Notes: generated from the sequence alone by a model not told the origin. DNA of 64,000 bases from Sycon ciliatum (GCF_964019385.1 NC_088643.1:17187873-17251872), one strand, 5' to 3'. Shown: positions 15,247 to 29,518, counted from the stretch's first letter. A program made the numbers and translations.

Positions 15247-17814
15247 CAAGAGTACATGGGGGTTATTTAGAAAAGCGATCCTGTCAGCTTTTCTATTATT
15301 GTGTTCACATGGCAGAAAAAACGACACCGCTATGCTACGTAAGTTTCTACGTAAGGTGCTCGGTACTTCACTTAGGCTACGTAAGTTTCTAGGTAAGGTG
15401 CTCGGTATTAGATCTACTAACGCGTGGTAGCCGCGTGCTGTGCCCGTGCACGGCAGACATTGTGTTGCGCAGTGCATGCAGTCCGTTTTCGGATGTGCAT
15501 GCGCGAGGAACTTCCTTCTTTGGAACTGCTTCTTGCATGAGCTGTTTCGGATATTTCGTGTCCTGGCTTATTTCGCTTCGGCTCTGCTCAGACCTCTTTT
15601 CACGGAATATTACTCAATGACAGGTGAGTTGACCAGTTCCCTTTGATTCATTTGCTTGTGTTGACTCTTTCATTTACGAAAAGATTTTAGGTGGAATACA
15701 ATAAAATTAATAATATAAATGGAAAAGCTGACAGGATCTCTTTTCTAAATTTAGCTTTTCTGCTGTCGAGGCCTCCTTTTACGGAATACTCAATGACAGG
15801 TGATCTCTGAGTTGACCAGCTTCCTTCGATTCATTTGCTTATGCTCACCCTTTCATTTACGAAACGTGTGCTGATTTTATTCGGATTTAGATCCATTCCT
15901 TTCTCTTTGCCCTTGCCAACAGTGTGCGAAGAACGCGAGTTCACCTTCTTGACGGTAAGGCTTATGTTGCTGCTGAGGCTTTAAATAGATGTGTTGTCGA
16001 AATACTCATGTTCATTGTACATTGGTACGTTACAAGTAAGGCACTGGTCATGATTGCTTCCGGCATTCCGTGCTCCGATCATAGGGTAGAATCTGAATTT
16101 TGCAGTGGCATAGCATCGTTGGCAGTTCCCAATCTGGAGGGAAAGGTTCAAAGACGCATTGGCCGAGTACTAGTATGCAAAATAAATTCGCATATCAGGG
16201 AAAATCTCCATTATGGAGAGGTTCCTGCATTCAGTGACTTGTTTGCTTCATACGAAACAAGCCAATGGGTGCAGTCTCGTCTCGTGAAAATCTCGTACGA
16301 TTGGATTTGTTTACTCGAGTCTGGGCTGTTTGATTTGTGAGGAGCGCCGAGATTGCACTGCCCCAAATAAAGTTGCGTGCCGGTAGAGCAAGAATTACGA
16401 TCTGCAATCTGTTTGTAGTACCTGCAAGAATGTGCTATACATGTATCGTATTTTCTCTGTTGTTGTTTCAGTTGCTAAAGAAAGGTTCAGTGACTCATTT
16501 GTTTCATAAAAGACGAGTCAATGGTTTGGTCTGGCTTAGAATCTTTCGCTGTAGAAGAAATCTATTCGTGTCTCTATGGGAGAAATAATTGTATTCACTC
16601 GTTATAAAATAGGGTTAACACAAACTCACAGAGCAAATGCCATTGGTCCCTTGATGTTCGTCCTAAAGAGGTTTGACTGGATATCATTCATACTCCCCCG
16701 AAGTCGTGTAACATTTTACTATTATGGAGTGCCTTGTTTATCTCTCAGTACCTAAAACCATATATCCTTGCCCCTTATATCCTCAGGATCAGTGTAGTTG
16801 TTGGAACGAGGTGTCGGACTCAGCGATGTATTTGTTTACATTTTAATGCATGTTTATTGTTCCTACTTTGCTGTGTTGTTTTAGACAATCGTGGACACTT
16901 TGAAGTCACTGAACTGCTTCCAAAAGTTTTATCGACATCAACAGGATTACGATTTCACTACAACATGATGCCGGATGACCTTATCACGACAACCCATGAC
17001 TACAATTATAAACACAGAATCAACAAAAACATCTGCGGCACACACCTGGTTACAATTCTCAAGTAAATGTGATTTAGGGTGTGGACATAAGTATCACCGC
17101 CACTACCCATATGGTTCCCCTGCAGACGAACATGAATACATGTATGCAAGACTACATGTAGTTCCATTTTCTGCAAGAAAAGGCTTGCACATCAATGCGT
17201 ATAATACGGTATTGAATTTGATATGATACACATAGGGGCTCCCGTAAGAAGAATATAGGTCTGGGAAACACCCCAGTAGAATAAATAAAATAATAATAAT
17301 AACATGCAGAGGCGCTACATGTAGGCCATCATTAGGGCATTCCATTGGTTACACAAAGTATATCCTTTAGCCAAAAAAACAAAAGAAATTATAGCAATAA
17401 AAACTGCTTTATGGCAGTTTTCTAAAAAAAAGTTATTGTGTTCTAGTCCATGGACCTCGTCTAAAAAGTAAGAAATTAACGAAATGTGATAGCCGAAAAT
17501 TAAAATTTCACACAAAACCTCACAATAATCACACACAGGATGCGAGACGACCTTTTCCCCTCGTGGTCCTCTTTCATATGCAAGCATGTTGGCGCAGTAC
17601 ATGTACTTGTACAAGTACAAGTGTCGGAATAAACAAGTGTTGAAAGCCGTACTATTAGATCTTCAAGTGTCGTGATTATTGTGAGGTTTTGTGTGAAATT
17701 TTAATTTTCGGCTATCACATTTCGTTAATTTCTTACTTTTTAGACGAGGTCCATGGACTAGAACACAATAACTTTTTTTAGAAAACTGCCATAAAGCAGT
17801 TTTTATTGTTATAA
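15247..17814. mobile_element. 2.6-kb CAAGAG-family element (copy A, right end lost)
   Basis: The left end CAAGAGTACAT (15247-15257) follows GTACTAC, as in copy B. The right end ATGTACTCTTG is missing because a B-box foldback follows the internal foldback at 17814. Inside are an inverted pair (about 15264-15300 and 15705-15755), a duplicated 30-bp CTACGTAAGTTTCTA block (15333-15408) and an imperfect 110-bp direct repeat (about 15575-15685 and 15745-15865). The longest ORF, 15924-16340 (138 aa), has no recognisable domain and I do not see a transposase. Confidence 0.7.
17389..17814. repeat. Foldback element inside 2.6-kb element
   Basis: Arms of about 140 bp begin TTATAGCAATAAAAACTGC on the left and end with the complement on the right. 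Same structure as 4767-5191 and 26951-27375. Confidence 0.8.
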
Positions 17815-17815
17815 T

Positions 17816-18186
17816 ATGCATTGTGGCCAGCCATCTTTGATGGCACGGTACGGTAGGGGATAGGAACGGGACAGGTACTATCGAGGGTAATACGACACCG
17901 TCTCCCGTACCGTACAGTACCATCAAACACAGCTGGCCACATACAGGTGCCCGCAATATTCAAATAGGGCTTTCAAACGCAAGATAATAACATGAAGCAA
18001 CTTGGAAGAATGGGTATGAATGCGAAGTGTATGGGGGAATGCATGTAGGGCGATAGTGCGGGTTCGAATCCCAGGATATGCCAGAAAAAAAATAGGAGAA
18101 TTCAAAAAATTATAACATCCTATGCTTTTTTTGCCGTCAGATACGGATAGCGCCAGGCGTGACACAAACAAACACACAAACAAACA
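17816..18186 (+). repeat. B-box foldback, right half
   Basis: Nearly identical to 5193-5567, with GGTTCGAATCCC near 18062 and a terminal (CAAA)n. Confidence 0.65.
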
Positions 18187-18189
18187 CCA

Positions 18190-18625
18190 AACGAGAGAGC
18201 TTGGAAGCTCAGGGCCCTGCGCTATGCTTTGTTGCCTAGCTCATCGTGCATGTTGGTAGAACTGATGGAAATGCTTTTTCCTTTGATTAGCTACATCATT
18301 GTTTTGCAAAAACGTTTTAATGAGATACTGAAGTAACGTCTTCTGCATAGCTATGGAACCGGCGCTGACTCTGCCGATCACGGGCGTTCTGGAGTCGACG
18401 GGATGTCTGTCCTGACGTTTCCTGGGACCGGCGCTGACTCTGCCGATCACGGGCGTTCTTCTTCTTCTTATTATTATTATACTGACGGCAACTAACATCC
18501 ATTCTGATTGTATTTACTCGTCTCCCTACTTCGTATTTCTTTCCATACAGCAGGGAGTCGTTTACATAATAATTATGATTCCCTGCTATACATCTACATG
18601 ACTGTATATACGTTATAATTATTAT
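18190..18625 (-). repeat. Inverted copy of the duplication's left edge
   Basis: It is the reverse complement of about 5640-6012 and 19125-19500, with base differences and indels. With 19125-19500 it makes an inverted repeat with a spacer of about 500 bp. Confidence 0.8.
18551..18585. repeat. Miniature CAGGGAGT hairpin
   Basis: CAGGGAGTC and GATTCCCTG are the ends of a 35-bp hairpin. This is the inverted counterpart of 5674-5704 with a longer loop. Confidence 0.5.
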
Positions 18626-18984
18626 GCTATCGGCCTACATGCGATTCCCGGGCTGGTCGACAGGCGGCCCAGCCAGCCTGCTAGTGGGATCTCGGCCTCG
18701 CACACAAATCCACACAAAATGTTACTGCACTGAATGCATTCCCCCGATACACTTCGCATATATACTCATTCTCTTGTTGGTACCGTACCCTTGATGGTAC
18801 GGGACAGGTACGGGATAGCGCCAGGCATTTCGATGGCACAAACAAACAAAAATATCGGGGCCAGCTGTCTTTGCTAGTACGGAACAGTACGGGACAGATA
18901 CGGGATAGCGCCAGGCGTGACACAAACAAACAAACAAACAAACAAACAAACAAACAAATAAACAAACAAACAAACAAACACCAA
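18626..18984 (-). repeat. Mosaic foldback-related repeat with (CAAA)n
   Basis: Reverse complement of about 1996-2327. A (CAAA)n stretch of nearly 60 bp at 18922-18978 creates short shadow ORFs. Confidence 0.7.
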
Positions 18985-19124
18985 ATTAAAGCTGTGTGGA
19001 CCCTGGCTAGCGCCAGACGTTACTGAAGTAACGTCTTCTGCATAGCTACGGGAATTAAAGCTGTGTGGACCCTGGCTAGCGCCAGACGTTACTGAAGTAA
19101 CGTCTTCTGCATAGCTACGGGAAT
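18985..19124 (+). repeat. Two tandem 70-bp palindromic units
   Basis: Same unit as 1371-1440 and 5568-5637, here twice head to tail at the left edge of the second duplicated segment. Confidence 0.85.
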
Positions 19125-19159
19125 AATTATAACATATATACAGTCATGTAGATGTATAG

Positions 19160-19190
19160 CAGGGAGTCATATTATGTAAACGACTCCCTG
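19160..19190. repeat. Miniature CAGGGAGT hairpin
   Basis: Copy-B equivalent of 5674-5704, identical in sequence. Confidence 0.55.
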
Positions 19191-19517
19191 CTGTATGGGG
19201 AGATTTAAATGCAATCAGAATGGATGTTAGTTGCCGTCAGTATAATAATAATAAGAAGAAGAAGAAGAACGCCCGTGATCGGCAGAGTCAGCGCCGGTCC
19301 CAGGAAACGTCAGGACAGACATCTCGTCGACTCCAGAACGCCCGCGATCGGCAGAGTCAGCGCCGATCCAATTGCTATGCAGAAGACGTTACTTCAGTAA
19401 CTCATTGAAACGTTTTTGCAATACAATAATGTAGCTAACAACATGCACGATGAGCTAGGCAACAAAGCATAGCGCAGGGCCCTGAGCTTCCAAGCTCTCT
19501 CGTTATAAATACCCAAT

Positions 19518-19565
19518 GCTGTAGACAGCAAGCTGTTTCGGCCATAAAGGCCTCATCAGTACAGC
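19518..19565 (-). ncRNA. Hammerhead ribozyme, type I (copy 4)
   Basis: Identical to 6029-6076: stem I GCTGTA/TACAGC, core CTGATGA and GAA, stem II GGCC/GGCC, stem III ACAGC/GCTGT, cleavage triplet GTC. It is duplicated with the segment and is not an independent insertion. Confidence 0.92.
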
Positions 19566-19719
19566 TACGAGCTAAAAAGGCCGAGCTACCAGCCATGGTG
19601 CAAAGGAGGCACCACAGACATTAAGGTAGCTCGTTGCTCTAGCGCCAGAGTGCTCAAACTACAAAATGTAGCGGGCATTGCGCGATGCAGCAGCACTAGA
19701 GTATAAATGTAATAACTAA

Positions 19720-20672
19720 ATGCGCACTCATATCACAACCATGAGGACGAATCATGTATTCCAGAACGTTTTCTTGTCACAATTATCAATGGAATTCGTG
19801 ACTAAAGAGAATGATGAAACTACAATAGAATTTATACACTTGGAGTGGAACAGCGAGGATACAAGCATAGTAAGAAAAATAGCACAAGCTATCGGACCGT
19901 TGCCGTGCCGCGTATTTCTTTGCTTGCCCTGGACAGGGAAAGAATCGAAGGACACGGCCCGTGTGGTGAAATCCCTAGTGGAGAAAACCTACTTTGCCAC
20001 CAATGTGGTTACCGTGTTCACTACGATCCGTTCGTTCACGATGTTAAAGGATGTCCTACCAACCCTACAATTGAGTCGAAATCGAGAACAAACATTAATG
20101 TAAACAAAGACGAACACTGTGTCTTATCTTCATTATCAGCGAGTACCGGTACGCCGAACGCAGACAACCGCAACTCACCAAAGCTGAGAAGGAGCAAACG
20201 GCTGGCGCCAGCTCGGTTTGCAGAGGTGACTGGAAAGATGCATCGAAACTCTCCGGATATGGATGATGCCAGCGGAAGAGTTGACGACTGTCAGGTGTTT
20301 GGCAATGGCAAGGGAAGACCGGTCAGGAAGAGAACGCGACGGCAGCTGGAGGAGGAGTGTGGAAGCGACGTGTGCAGTGACGATGATGAACCCGGTGGTC
20401 AGTTGCTGGGAGAGCCGACGACAGGTGAAGGTGGCAGCGATGATGAAGAGGACGATGACGATGATGGTGCAGATGGTGTGAAGGACGGTGGCGGTCAGAA
20501 ACCAAGTGAAGGCGGAGACGGTGAGAAGAAGAAGAATAGATCGGCAATTAAATTGCATTTGTTGTCTAACCCCGTGTGTCGTGAAAGTTATGATGATTCT
20601 TGGTTCAGTGTTGTTCGTTCTGCAAGTAGTTTCAAGCAGTTGAAAGTTCTAGAAGCAGTCTACATTCGCTAG
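19720..20672 (+). pseudogene. Decayed Penelope-like RT/GIY-YIG remnant (copy B)
   Basis: Same as 6231-7141, but with 42 extra bases at about 20142-20183 that add 14 codons (275 aa versus 261 aa) and keep the frame. Linker-like residues lie in the 19720-20103 frame. The GIY-YIG C-terminal-like end (SNPVCRESYDDSWF, LKVLEAVYIR) lies in the 19845-20672 frame. The catalytic core is not visible. Copy B appears ancestral at the 42-bp site only if copy A lost them; the direction cannot be settled from two copies. Confidence 0.5.
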
Positions 20673-22992
<2,320 letters not shown>

Positions 22993-23148
22993 CGACACAC
23001 CAACGCTGATGTGGCATCGCAAATCCCGTACCGTGCACGCAGGCACTGGGTTGCAACAGAAGAAAGACGCGCTGCAAGCGTGCCAAGCAGCGAGTGAGTA
23101 CGCAACGCTGTACTAATGCCAGTCATGGCAACGGGAGATAAATAATAG

Positions 23149-23275
23149 CAAGAGTCCATAACCCCCCGGGGGTTAAAAAAGTAAAAAAAAAAAAAGTAAA
23201 TTATCGTATCCGTTCCCGAAGGGAACTCACGACGGCCGCTAACACCCGATAAACCCCGGGGGTTATGGACTCTTG
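23149..23275. mobile_element. 127-bp CAAGAG-family MITE (copy B)
   Basis: Identical to 13587-13713, with ATAATAG at 23142-23148 and 23276-23282. Confidence 0.85.
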
Positions 23276-23282
23276 ATAATAG

Positions 23283-23312
23283 CAAGAGTACAAGAGTTTT
23301 CATGTACTCTTG
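23283..23312. mobile_element. 30-bp CAAGAG-family minimal element (copy B)
   Basis: Identical to 13721-13750; ATAATAG follows at 23313-23319. Confidence 0.8.
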
Positions 23313-23315
23313 ATA

Positions 23316-23650
23316 ATAGGGTTTGAAAGTGATGACGTCAAAAACGGCCAGGGAGTACTAAGTTGACATCAGATTTCTATTTTGGATCCACTAATGTGTG
23401 ACTTTGCTATTGCCTCAGTATGTGGGTGCATAGCAACCCACTCATGTCGTATGCAGGGGTGACTTTTACTTCGCCACCAGTTGTAACCCCGCCCCCAGTA
23501 GCCAAATCAGTCAGTTTCACTGGTTACATCACCTTGCTGAGAGTAAGACGGCTTGAAATGTGCTTGGATCCATACAAAAACTGGATCCAAGTGGATCCAA
23601 TTTTTGAATTTTTTGTTGCTATGCTGTGACGTAGCACTTTCAAGCCCTAT
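23316..23650. mobile_element. 335-bp MITE (copy B)
   Basis: Identical to 13754-14088 with the same TA flanks. Confidence 0.65.
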
Positions 23651-24267
23651 TATGGAGATCGATCCGCGCATGGTTCGATCGAGAGCAGAGTACGAAAAAA
23701 GCACACATTCAAATTAGTTCAAACTGTGCAACAGAAGCAGAAGAGGAAAACGAAAATGAACACTTGTCGTGAAGTGAAGTGCTTCTGTCCAAGGGTGCTT
23801 GCACCCGACGGGGTGACAGCGCCCCTAGTCAGACAATACAAGGCAAACGAAATAGAAATTAGCTGAGTCACAGCGCGGGACTCCGAAACGAAAAACCGGT
23901 GAGTATGAAAATATTAATTGTTCGTACCTGCTGTACAACGTAACAATTGCTCAAATTCGTAACGTATTTTCAAACTAGCACTCGTAGAAGTGTAGTGCGA
24001 ATGTGCCACTCGATTATAGTAACAACAACAAAGAGATACTCTTCTAAACATTCGAGTAAATTCGCACTCACACACACTTGCACATGCATGTCCATTGTCA
24101 CACTGCACTTGCTGAATTTCCTATCATTTCTCACCTCACCTATAGTATATTACCTGTGCAAATTGTTCCTAGGTTTGTGCTATTTTTCTTACTATGCTTG
24201 TATCCTCGCTGTTCCACTCCAAGTGTATAAATTCTATTGTAGTTTCATCATTCTCTTTAGTCACGAC
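23651..24267. other. Unassigned sequence
   Basis: Identical to 14089-14705; nothing recognised. Confidence 0.4.
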
Positions 24268-24349
24268 TTCCATTGATAATTGTGACAAGAAAACGTTCTG
24301 GAATACATGATTCGTCCCCATGGTTGTGATATGAGTGCGCATTTAGTTA
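24268..24349 (-). repeat. Inverted fragment of the Penelope-like remnant
   Basis: Copy-B equivalent of 14706-14787. Confidence 0.8.
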
Positions 24350-24461
24350 TATTCATTGCATTATTAAGATTATTGTCTCCACGTCGCCTTTTTATATAAA
24401 TGTATAATTGTGGTTTCTTTGGATTCGACCATTTCAAATTAAATTATTTTCCATTTCGATT

Positions 24462-24779
24462 TCATCGCCGAGTTCCATGAACTTCCATCTCTTTTATCTT
24501 TGGTGTTCTCCTTCTTTCCATGTCGTCTTGCTCGAATATACCGTGCTCGCCACCAGCAACGATGCGAGCCTGAAGGATCAGTGCTGCTTTGAGCAGCACT
24601 ACTGGCAGTAAGGCCGGGCCACCGGCGCGCGCAGTTCTGGGATTCATATAATGGCATACCGTGCATTCCCACCCTGGTGGAAAGCAACCGAGTTCTTCCA
24701 CGTACAGTAACTCGTTCCTAGCCTCCTGGGCGTGCACAGCGGCCGTGGGCTGACTCTGCATCGGGAAAGTGTTGGCCAT
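24462..24779 (-). pseudogene. ORF fragment with W-x-C-x2-C-x3-N motif (copy B)
   Basis: Identical to 14900-15217. Beyond the 2.6-kb element the pre-insertion sequence resumes at 27393, where another minus-strand ORF (start 27584) reads toward the insertion. The two frames differ by one base if the element and one target copy are removed, so they are not a simple split exon. Confidence 0.35.
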
Positions 24780-24808
24780 ACTGGCAGTACAGCTACTGCT
24801 AGTACTAC

Positions 24809-27385
24809 CAAGAGTACATGGGGGTTATTTAGAAAAGCGATCCTGTCAGCTTTTCTATTATTGTGTTCACATGGCAGAAAAAACGACACCGCTATGCTAC
24901 GTAAGTTTCTACGTAAGGTGCTCGGTACTTCACTTAGGCTACGTAAGTTTCTAGGTAAGGTGCTCGGTATTAGATCTACTAACGCGTGGTAGCCGCGTGC
25001 TGTGCCCGTGCACGGCAGACATTGTGTTGCGCAGTGCATGCAGTCCGTTTTCGGATGTGCATGCGCGAGGAACTTCCTTCTTTGGAACTGCTTCTTGCAT
25101 GAGCTGTTTCGGATATTTCGTGTCCTGGCTTATTTCGCTTCGGCTCTGCTCAGACCTCTTTTCACGGAATATTACTCAATGACAGGTGAGTTGACCAGTT
25201 CCCTTTGATTCATTTGCTTGTGTTGACTCTTTCATTTACGAAAAGATTTTAGGTGGAATACAATAAAATTAATAATATAAATGGAAAAGCTGACAGGATC
25301 TCTTTTCTAAATTTAGCTTTTCTGCTGTCGAGGCCTCCTTTTACGGAATACTCAATGACAGGTGATCTCTGAGTTGACCAGCTTCCTTCGATTCATTTGC
25401 TTATGCTCACCCTTTCATTTACGAAACGTGTGCTGATTTTATTCGGATTTAGATCCATTCCTTTCTCTTTGCCCTTGCCAACAGTGTGCGAAGAACGCGA
25501 GTTCACCTTCTTGACGGTAAGGCTTATGTTGCTGCTGAGGCTTTAAATAGATGTGTTGTCGAAATACTCATGTTCATTGTACATTGGTACGTTACAAGTA
25601 AGGCACTGGTCATGATTGCTTCCGGCATTCCGTGCTCCGATCATAGGGTAGAATCTGAATTTTGCAGTGGCATAGCATCGTTGGCAGTTCCCAATCTGGA
25701 GGGAAAGGTTCAAAGACGCATTGGCCGAGTACTAGTATGCAAAATAAATTCGCATATCAGGGAAAATCTCCATTATGGAGAGGTTCCTGCATTCAGTGAC
25801 TTGTTTGCTTCATACGAAACAAGCCAATGGGTGCAGTCTCGTCTCGTGAAAATCTCGTACGATTGGATTTGTTTACTCGAGTCTGGGCTGTTTGATTTGT
25901 GAGGAGCGCCGAGATTGCACTGCCCCAAATAAAGTTGCGTGCCGGTAGAGCAAGAATTACGATCTGCAATCTGTTTGTAGTACCTGCAAGAATGTGCTAT
26001 ACATGTATCGTATTTTCTCTGTTGTTGTTTCAGTTGCTAAAGAAAGGTTCAGTGACTCATTTGTTTCATAAAAGACGAGTCAATGGTTTGGTCTGGCTTA
26101 GAATCTTTCGCTGTAGAAGAAATCTATTCGTGTCTCTATGGGAGAAATAATTGTATTCACTCGTTATAAAATAGGGTTAACACAAACTCACAGAGCAAAT
26201 GCCATTGGTCCCTTGATGTTCGTCCTAAAGAGGTTTGACTGGATATCATTCATACTCCCCCGAAGTCGTGTAACATTTTACTATTATGGAGTGCCTTGTT
26301 TATCTCTCAGTACCTAAAACCATATATCCTTGCCCCTTATATCCTCAGGATCAGTGTAGTTGTTGGAACGAGGTGTCGGACTCAGCGATGTATTTGTTTA
26401 CATTTTAATGCATGTTTATTGTTCCTACTTTGCTGTGTTGTTTTAGACAATCGTGGACACTTTGAAGTCACTGAACTGCTTCCAAAAGTTTTATCGACAT
26501 CAACAGGATTACGATTTCACTACAACATGATGCCGGATGACCTTATCACGACAACCCATGACTACAATTATAAACACAGAATCAACAAAAACATCTGCGG
26601 CACACACCTGGTTACAATTCTCAAGTAAATGTGATTTAGGGTGTGGACATAAGTATCACCGCCACTACCCATATGGTTCCCCTGCAGACGAACATGAATA
26701 CATGTATGCAAGACTACATGTAGTTCCATTTTCTGCAAGAAAAGGCTTGCACATCAATGCGTATAATACGGTATTGAATTTGATATGATACACATAGGGG
26801 CTCCCGTAAGAAGAATATAGGTCTGGGAAACACCCCAGTAGAATAAATAAAATAATAATAATAACATGCAGAGGCGCTACATGTAGGCCATCATTAGGGC
26901 ATTCCATTGGTTACACAAAGTATATCCTTTAGCCAAAAAAACAAAAGAAATTATAGCAATAAAAACTGCTTTATGGCAGTTTTCTAAAAAAAGTTATTGT
27001 GTTCTAGTCCATGGACCTCGTCTAAAAAGTAAGAAATTAACGAAATGTGATAGCCGAAAATTAAAATTTCACACAAAACCTCACAATAATCACACACAGG
27101 ATGCGAGACGACCTTTTCCCCTCGTGGTCCTCTTTCATATGCAAGCATGTTGGCGCAGTACATGTACTTGTACAAGTACAAGTGTCGGAATAAACAAGTG
27201 TTGAAAGCCGTACTATTAGATCTTCAAGTGTCGTGATTATTGTGAGGTTTTGTGTGAAATTTTAATTTTCGGCTATCACATTTCGTTAATTTCTTACTTT
27301 TTAGACGAGGTCCATGGACTAGAACACAATAACTTTTTTTAGAAAACTGCCATAAAGCAGTTTTTATTGCTATAATGTACTCTTG
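24809..27385. mobile_element. 2.6-kb CAAGAG-family element, complete, 7-bp TSD
   Basis: The ends are CAAGAGTACAT (24809-24819) and ATGTACTCTTG (27375-27385), an exact 11-bp inverted repeat. GTACTAC flanks both sides (24802-24808 and 27386-27392). Length is 2,577 bp. It holds an inverted pair near its left end, internal direct repeats and a 425-bp foldback at its right end. The largest ORF is 138 aa (25486-25902) with no domain that I recognise, so it is probably non-autonomous. No superfamily is assigned; a 7-bp duplication with CA...TG ends leaves P-like and Dada-like groups as possibilities. Confidence 0.8.
26951..27375. repeat. Foldback element at right end of 2.6-kb element
   Basis: Arms of about 140 bp begin TTATAGCAATAAAAACTGC. 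The right arm abuts the ATGTACTCTTG terminus. Confidence 0.8.
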
Positions 27386-27392
27386 GTACTAC

Positions 27393-27584
27393 TAGCAGTG
27401 CCGAGTCCGTGCACTGCAGTACTTTGTTTCCCTGTGCGAGATCGAGGATCTTATTCTGCAGCTCGAAAGCGCGGGCCATATCGAAAGGTGGGGGCAGTAG
27501 AAGCGGTACTTGGTTTGTGGGTGGACCCGGTAACGTCACCGCAGGTGGCTGCACCTCAGTTGATTGCACCGCAGTTGACCGCAC
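27393..27584 (-). pseudogene. Proline-rich ORF fragment
   Basis: On the minus strand it reads PPAVTLPGPPTNQ, then DMARAFELQNKILDLAQGN, a short possible helix, and is cut by the 2.6-kb insertion. No family is recognised. It may be part of a LINE ORF1-type protein, given the LINE reverse transcriptase next door, but it reads on the other strand. Confidence 0.25.
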
Positions 27585-27596
27585 CGCACGTCTGCA

Positions 27597-28464
27597 ACAA
27601 ACCTTACACCTACGCAGATGACACTACGCTTTATCAGTGCATCCCGTCCCTGACCGCTCTCCCAGTTGGCCTAGCGCAGCTCCAGACTGTTGTGGATGCC
27701 TTAGCTGAATGGGGCCAGAGCTGGAAGATCGTATTCGAGCCGACAAAGTCGCAAGTCTTGACGATTTCGCATCACCGTCAACCCTGGCCGATTTCTCCAG
27801 CCACTTTCAATGGGGTGGCCATAGAGGAAGTGGAGGAGCTGAAGTTGCTCGGAGTGCTCTTCGATCGGAGCCTCTCCTTTCGCTCCCACATTCGACAGGT
27901 TGCAGTCCGTGGTCACCAACGTCTTGGCTTCATGAGGAAGGCCCTGCCAATTCTCGACAACAAGGCCAAGTATGCTGTGTATCGCGGCTTCGTCCGCCCA
28001 GTACTTGAGTACTGCCCGCTTTCATGGTTGGGTGCGTCCCAGTCTACCCTGAACCAGCTGGACCGGGTACAGCACCGAGCCCTAAAGCTCATCGGCCCAG
28101 GGTCATACCTCCCAAGCCTCACTGTTCGGCGTCAAGTCGCAGCACTCACATGCCTGTACAAGCTGCATTGGATTGACGGTCCCCCAATCCTGACCACCAT
28201 GACACCACCGAGGGCAGTTGCTAACCAGCACCGGCGCTCCACTCGCCACCAGCAAGAGAACCAGCACTAGCACCGACACTACCCGCCGGAGCCCGTAATA
28301 GTGCTCTCCGATCATTCCCCCATGCCACGATCCAAGACTGGAATCGTCTCCCATCTGCCCTGCTACGCAACCTTCCCACGCAGAAGGGAATGCAGTCATT
28401 CAAGGAAGGCGCCTACAAGTCTCTCCGCACCCGAGACTGGCACTCAGCCACAGATGCCCTCTGA
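27597..28464 (+). pseudogene. 5'-truncated LINE reverse transcriptase
   Basis: The reading frame of 27383-28270 enters the RT at YADDTTLYQ, the catalytic F/YADD motif of non-LTR reverse transcriptases. It continues with EELKLLGVLFDRSLSF, YRGFVRPVLEYCPLSW and LDRVQHRALKLI, the usual thumb and connection motifs of jockey/CR1/L2-type elements. Fingers and palm upstream of the YADD motif and the endonuclease are missing; the residues before YADD (27383-27596) are foreign sequence. At 28268 the frame stops. The normal C-terminal end continues in another frame from 28291 (SFPHATIQDWNRLPSALL) to TGA at 28462, so at least one frameshift is present. A dead copy. Confidence 0.85.
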
Positions 28465-28580
28465 ACACTCCCTGAACACCCTTTCCGCTTGCACCCTGGC
28501 TCCCCCTTTTTTAATTTTTAATTTTTTTACTCTATCACATGTATCATCTTTCCGTTTTCCTTCCTCTATATAAATGTACT
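28465..28580 (+). other. Probable LINE 3' UTR
   Basis: T- and C-rich sequence follows the LINE stop, ending near TATATAAATGTACTCCCCCC. No simple-repeat tail is clear. Confidence 0.35.
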
Positions 28581-29024
28581 CCCCCCTCCCCTCCCCCTGT
28601 GCCTACTCCTCCCCAGTTTTTTGGTGCGCTGAAGTGTCGCTGAAGCCGAGACCTCAGGTCGGCGGAGATGCTCCAGTTTCACCACCACAGTTGCGTCTGC
28701 AACCACATCTCTATCATGCAGTATTCTGTTCTCGAGGTTCGTGGTTTCTCGTAAAAAAAACCCTGGTCCCTCTGCGATCCTCATTCTTGGTCCCGCAGCG
28801 AAAGCACGTCCACATAGCTTCATAGGTAAGGCCACTAATGGTACAGGGCACCAATGAGAGATCAAACTGCGCGGGCTGGAAAGCGCTGCCATGCCTGCTC
28901 AAACTGACGGGCAAAGGTGATGGAACTGGATCCACTACCCGTCGTCAAGTGACGTCAAGTGTCGACGGGCAGGAACGGACTCCACTCCCCCCCCCCCCTC
29001 CCCCCCCCCCGTCGTCAAGTGACA
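28581..29024. other. Unassigned sequence with W-x-C-x2-C fragment
   Basis: A minus-strand ORF (28714-28935, 73 aa) contains MWTCFRCGTKNE with W42, C44, C47, N51, the first half of a RanBP2-type finger without the second cysteine pair. A C-rich stretch lies at 28986-29010. Repeated GTCGTCAAGTGAC... GACGGGCAG motifs precede the hAT element. Confidence 0.3.
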
Positions 29025-29032
29025 ACGGGCAG

Positions 29033-29510
29033 TAGGCCTTGACGGATTATGCTAATATTTTCGTGAAATTATGCTTTTCGCATTGCTGAAAAAATTGCAG
29101 AATTATGCTATTTTTATGCTAAAAGTTATCATTATTATGCCGCATTATGCTCACATATGCTGCTGATGTATATGATGGTTCTGTGCAAAATACCAGGGGA
29201 ATTGTTTTGTAGAGGGCGTTGCACTGTAGTAGCAAAAGTTCAACGGGGTCACCGCACCGTCCGACCTAGCTACGACCGTCACTGATTGTAGTGGACTGGA
29301 CATGTTATCAAGGGAGTCGTAAACCTACGACTTCCTGATGCATCTACTTGTACTTGCTTGTAGAACATGACAACTGTATGGAATTTGATGCGAACAGGCG
29401 GATTATTCCAATTTATGCGATTCATATGCAATTTGCCTCGAATTATGCGATTATTCGATTTTGGTCGAAATTATGCGAAAAATTATGCTAGCATAATCCG
29501 TCAAGGCCTA
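29033..29510. mobile_element. hAT-type MITE, 8-bp TSD
   Basis: The 22-bp ends starting TAGGCCTTGACGG and ending CCGTCAAGGCCTA are perfect inverted repeats. ACGGGCAG flanks both sides (29025-29032 and 29511-29518). An 8-bp duplication is the hAT signature. The interior is rich in ATTATGC repeats and a small hairpin at about 29308-29335; no transposase. Confidence 0.85.
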
Positions 29511-29518
29511 ACGGGCAG

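Noticed and set aside
15924..16340. 138-aa ORF in the 2.6-kb element as a transposase
   Set aside because: No catalytic motif, too short, and the older copy differs from it only by amino-acid-changing substitutions in the stretch compared.
24462..27584. One gene split by the 2.6-kb insertion
   Set aside because: After removing the element the two minus-strand frames are offset by one base.
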